The notes beneath the pieces are model-generated. The model was not told the origin of the DNA, ran no database searches, and saw only the letters and a program-made list of their open reading frames with translations. DNA of 64,000 bases from assembly GCF_036850765.1 (NCBI RefSeq), contig NC_089494.1, forward strand, positions 235,060,779 through 235,124,778, in the 5' to 3' direction. The translations under genes and the position numbers were made by a program. Positions 59,991-64,000 of the stretch are shown here, piece by piece; the first letter of the stretch is position 1; the number at the start of each line of letters is the position of its first letter. Source of the DNA: Saccopteryx bilineata. Taxonomy: Eukaryota; Chordata; Mammalia; Chiroptera; Emballonuridae.

Positions 59991-60626
59991 AACATCTATC
60001 TTAATGACTGTAAAATATGGGTAATGGATCACAAGTTTTATTTAAATCCCAATCACTCAATCAGGATTGACTCATTTCACTAAAATTTCCAAACTATATC
60101 CTACGTAATACCTTGCCCGTGTCACTTGGCAAAGCTAATTGAAAACCAGAACTCAGACACAAACCTGTTTTAGCTTCTCCAGTCTATTGCTCCCCCCCCA
60201 TAATTAATGCCCATTGTCAAAAGACTGTTCTCACCCACCGTGGAGTCAGTAAGGTAGGTTAGACTTAGTGTAGGCAGCGACGTTGGGGTGCTTGGCTGGT
60301 CTCCCTGCACTTCGGTTTAATGAAAGTCCTATTTCACACTGATGCAGTTGTGCCGTTTTGACTTTCGTGCTTGTTCAGCAACTGCTCCTTCGGGCTGAAG
60401 ACTAGATTTAAATGACGGTTCAAGAGTGGCCTGTGACACAGGACTGGAAGACACAGACCTGTAAAGGGCGTTATTGTAGAAAAATTCCCTAAGCTATTCC
60501 TACTTCCTATCATTCAGCTCTTCAAAAGGATGCTGATAGAGTTTTCTGATTTGTTCCACCACAATGTCTCCTGAAAACCCTAAAGCTGTTAGGAGTGGAT
60601 AAAGATGATCGTTTCTATTTGCTATC

Positions 60627-60629
<3 letters not shown>

Positions 60630-60663
<34 letters not shown>
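60630..60663 (+). repeat. A34 homopolymer
   Basis: 34 A residues with no recognisable retroposon body on its left. It may be the tail of an unrecognised insertion or a simple expansion. Confidence 0.9.
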
Positions 60664-60665
<2 letters not shown>

Positions 60666-61579
60666 TGAGAAAAACTAAGTAAAGAAAGCTCAAGTGGTAT
60701 ACTTTAAAATTGGGGCTTAGGTTAAATACCCATTACTTTCTTTAATGGGACAAAAAACGTCTTAAGAAAACACACAGCTAAGACAAAGTGGCAATAATTC
60801 GTATAAATTAGATTAGTAACTGAGCTACCAAGGCCTTTAAAAACAATTAAGTACTCTTGAAAAGGGCTCTAACATAAATCTTAAGATGGGGGAATTATTT
60901 ATGCAACACTGCAAAAAATGTTAGGCTCTCTGTTGGATTACTGTCTGTTCAGTGTTATAATTGTTCGATGACTCTATAAGACTAAGCCTCAAAAAAATAA
61001 CGCACAATTAATAAAATATACAGTAAGCAAGTCTGAATTGGACCGGATCAGTTGTGTTTCTTGAGAGGAGAGAGAATGGGACACTTAGAGGAGGAATTGT
61101 GTGGGCAGGTGTACTCCTGTTGGGAACAGGACTAAATTACATGGTGTTCCTGCTTCCTGAAGAGCTAGGCATAAACCTGTCATTAAAAATTAGTATTATG
61201 TTTTTGATTAAAAATTAGTGAAACGTTAGTTTCTAGTACTTTATTTTTAAAAAGCATCACTGGGTACCACTGTTAACAACTCGCGTCAAAGAAGACAAAT
61301 CTTGTCTCTGAGTTGTTCGTTGGTCTTTGTTGTTGATCCAGATGCATCTTAGATTGTTGGACCTGAAGGTTTTCAGGGATGGTGCTGAGCCTAAACATTC
61401 CCCCAACCCATAGCATCTGTTCTGCATTTACTAACTGAGAAGAACTACAGATGCCGAATGCAAGGAGATTCTGTGTCCTTTGGAAAAGAAGTCACTTTAT
61501 CGTTTTAGAAGTTTATGGCAGAAATCTTTTTAGACCTTGAAGCATTTTGTTTTCTCGTGGCAAGAGAGCTAGTGTATAA

Positions 61580-62379
<800 letters not shown>

Positions 62380-63035
62380 CAGGGGGTCTTCAGGTTACGA
62401 CATAGTTCCGTTCCTATGACAGTGACGTAACCCAAATTTTGGTGCAAGTCGAAACACACCCTAGCCTTAGTCACTTACCTATCCTAACACAGTTGTAAAA
62501 TCATAATCTAGAACATGAAAACATAATTGAGCCACAGAAAAAGGGAAAAGGACATAAGTATGCTGTACTGCACACCACACTGTAGTCACAGAAAATATGA
62601 CAAAAACTGAGTGTAAAAAAAAATTCCTTCCCTTTACTCCTGTGGTCGGCTTGCACACTGGAAGGGGCATTGCAGGGTGGGAGAGAGTGACCTATCGGGA
62701 GGAGGAAGCTGGAGAGGCAGGAGGACCTGCAGACGATGCTGGAGACACTGGGTCAGGTGAATCAGGATTGCCTAAGGAACGTGCAGGAGGCGCTGGAGGT
62801 GATTCTACCTGTGCTACAGGTGTTTCATCTGGAGAAGCAGCTGATGTAGAGGGTACAGGATCTGGTGCAGGCCTCTCTACCTTCTTAAAGAGTTGTTCCA
62901 GGCTAGTCTGGAAGGTAAATTACTTCTTTTCCAAAATCTGCCTGAACACTCACGTCTCAATTTTTTAAAGTGTTTATGGGAGTGAGGGTCGTAAACTCAA
63001 AATGCCCAGTGTCGAGACTGTCCGGGGACCCCCTG
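62380..63035 (-). mobile_element. pogo/Tigger-like DNA transposon, internally deleted
   Basis: 656 bp flanked by TA (62378-62379 and 63036-63037). The ends CAGGGGGTCTTCAGG and CCGGGGACCCCCTG are inverted. On the - strand about 62910-62695 reads through a transposase C-terminal-like segment with SLEQLFKKVERPAPDP and a proline/serine/alanine/acidic tail to a stop. The catalytic part is missing. The open frame on the + strand here is the shadow of that tail. It lies in BEND4 intron 3. Confidence 0.75.
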
Positions 63036-63039
63036 TAAT

Positions 63040-64000
63040 TAAATTTTTTCATTTGGCAAGGGGAGTTATTCACACTGGTAGTGGGAGGATGGTGACTCTC
63101 TGTCGTTTTGTGGTCCTATAGCCATTGTCATTCCCTGTGTCTAGTTAAAATAATATTAAAGTTCTAACCCCGTTGAGTAGATGCACCTGCACACCTGTTG
63201 CCACCTGGCTGAAGAAACACAAGGACACGTGAACATCCAGTCCCTCGCACGTGAGAGACAGGACAGGACGGTGGTGTCAGCCCAGGGCAGCTGAGGCTCT
63301 CGCCTTCCGTGGGGTCCGAGACTTGCTGGGCAGTTGCTCCCTTTCCCTGTGATTTGTCTGAAGGACAAAGGTCCTTGTTTCCCTGCAGCCCCAGCCTGTC
63401 TCTAGTCCCACCACACTCCCTCTCCTGAAGTCAGCTGAACAGTGAGACACCCGTTACATTCAGTCTGCTGAATTCTGTCCCACCCGTTCCACCTTCGGGC
63501 ACCCCCGTACCTCACAGGAAGCAGCGCCCTTGCCAGTGCCCACGGATCCGCGTCTGTCTTACCCAGCGCTGGCTCCTCCGTCCGGGCCTTGGTGCCATCG
63601 TGGTCCTTGTCTTGTGCATGACTCCTCTCCTGCTTCTTGGTCATTCGCGAGCATCAAACACACTCACGTCTTCCCACCCTGAAAATAACCCTTCCTTTGA
63701 TTCACCTCTCTCCTTCCGTCGATTACTGCCTTTTCCTCCTCCTTTCTCCCCCAAACCCTCCACCAGCGCTTTGATTCTGCACCACGACACATCTCCCCTC
63801 CCGGAGGGCAGGCCCAGAGCGCGTCCTGTCGGCACCCCTGGGCCCACCATTGAAGGCACTTGCTGAATAGCAACCTCATTTTTGCAAAGCGATGAAATGC
63901 ACAAGAGACCGGTCTGTGTTATCTCCACCCTCTTCATTCTCGTTTCATTCTTCATTCTTCGTTCTCATTCTCCCTTTAGTCTGTCCCCATTTCTGCTGCT
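63040..64000 (+). other. BEND4: BEND4 intron 3, continued
   Basis: No exon, RNA or firmly named repeat. The CT-rich section around 63640-63860 may be a degraded L2 piece. No BEN-domain exon is found up to the window edge. Confidence 0.5.

Noticed and set aside
62597..62968. 123-codon + strand frame rich in Gly/Ala/Glu
   Set aside because: It is the reverse-strand shadow of a transposase C-terminal tail inside the TA-flanked element.

Overview
The window is ordinary mammalian nuclear DNA, very probably from a bat. The clue is the repertoire of tRNA-derived SINEs: a ~400 bp family opening with 'GGCCCTGGCCGGTTGGCTC', a ~180 bp family opening with 'CCTGACCTGTGGTGGCGC', a longer relative of it, and a short VES-like type. 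Several cut-and-paste DNA transposons of the hAT group are also present with readable 8 bp target duplications, which is unusual for mammals other than bats. I cannot settle the family of bat from sequence alone (rhinolophoid and emballonurid are both possible).

Only one protein-coding gene is supported: the first three coding exons of BEND4 (BEN domain-containing protein 4), on the + strand at 39995-40478, 49581-50147 and 61611-61702. The exons join in phase into 381 residues. The C-terminal part with the BEN domain lies beyond the right edge. Exon 1 sits in a CpG island (about 39380-41660) with GC boxes, an inverted CCAAT box, a PBX/MEIS-type decamer and a 28-nt C tract upstream of the start codon. 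Introns 1 and 2 are 9.1 and 11.5 kb.

Positions 1-39380 are intergenic DNA upstream of BEND4. They are built largely of nested transposable elements: old LINE-1, L2, MIR and MLT1-type LTR fragments, and later insertions of SINEs, LTRs and hAT elements. One LTR family (676-741 bp) is present four times (4535, 9420, 20636, 23091). Three copies have perfect 5 bp target duplications; the fourth is instead flanked by a 23 bp direct repeat. Other single LTRs are at 7041 and 18799. A probable 3'-UTR retrocopy of an unidentified mRNA lies at 33690-34010.

Positions 40479-64000 are BEND4 introns with more SINEs, two pogo/Tigger-like remnants with TA duplications (45307 and 62380), a 480 bp hAT element (51689) and a 92 bp SPIN-like hAT miniature (57180). 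Repeat-free AT-rich blocks near 36.3-36.9, 38.1-38.4, 43.8-44.2 and 48.6-49.3 kb are candidate conserved regulatory sequence. I found no CRISPR array, prokaryotic feature, functional tRNA/rRNA gene or intact viral gene. The interest here lies in insertion history and BEND4 promoter and splice-site peculiarities, not in a new molecular system.
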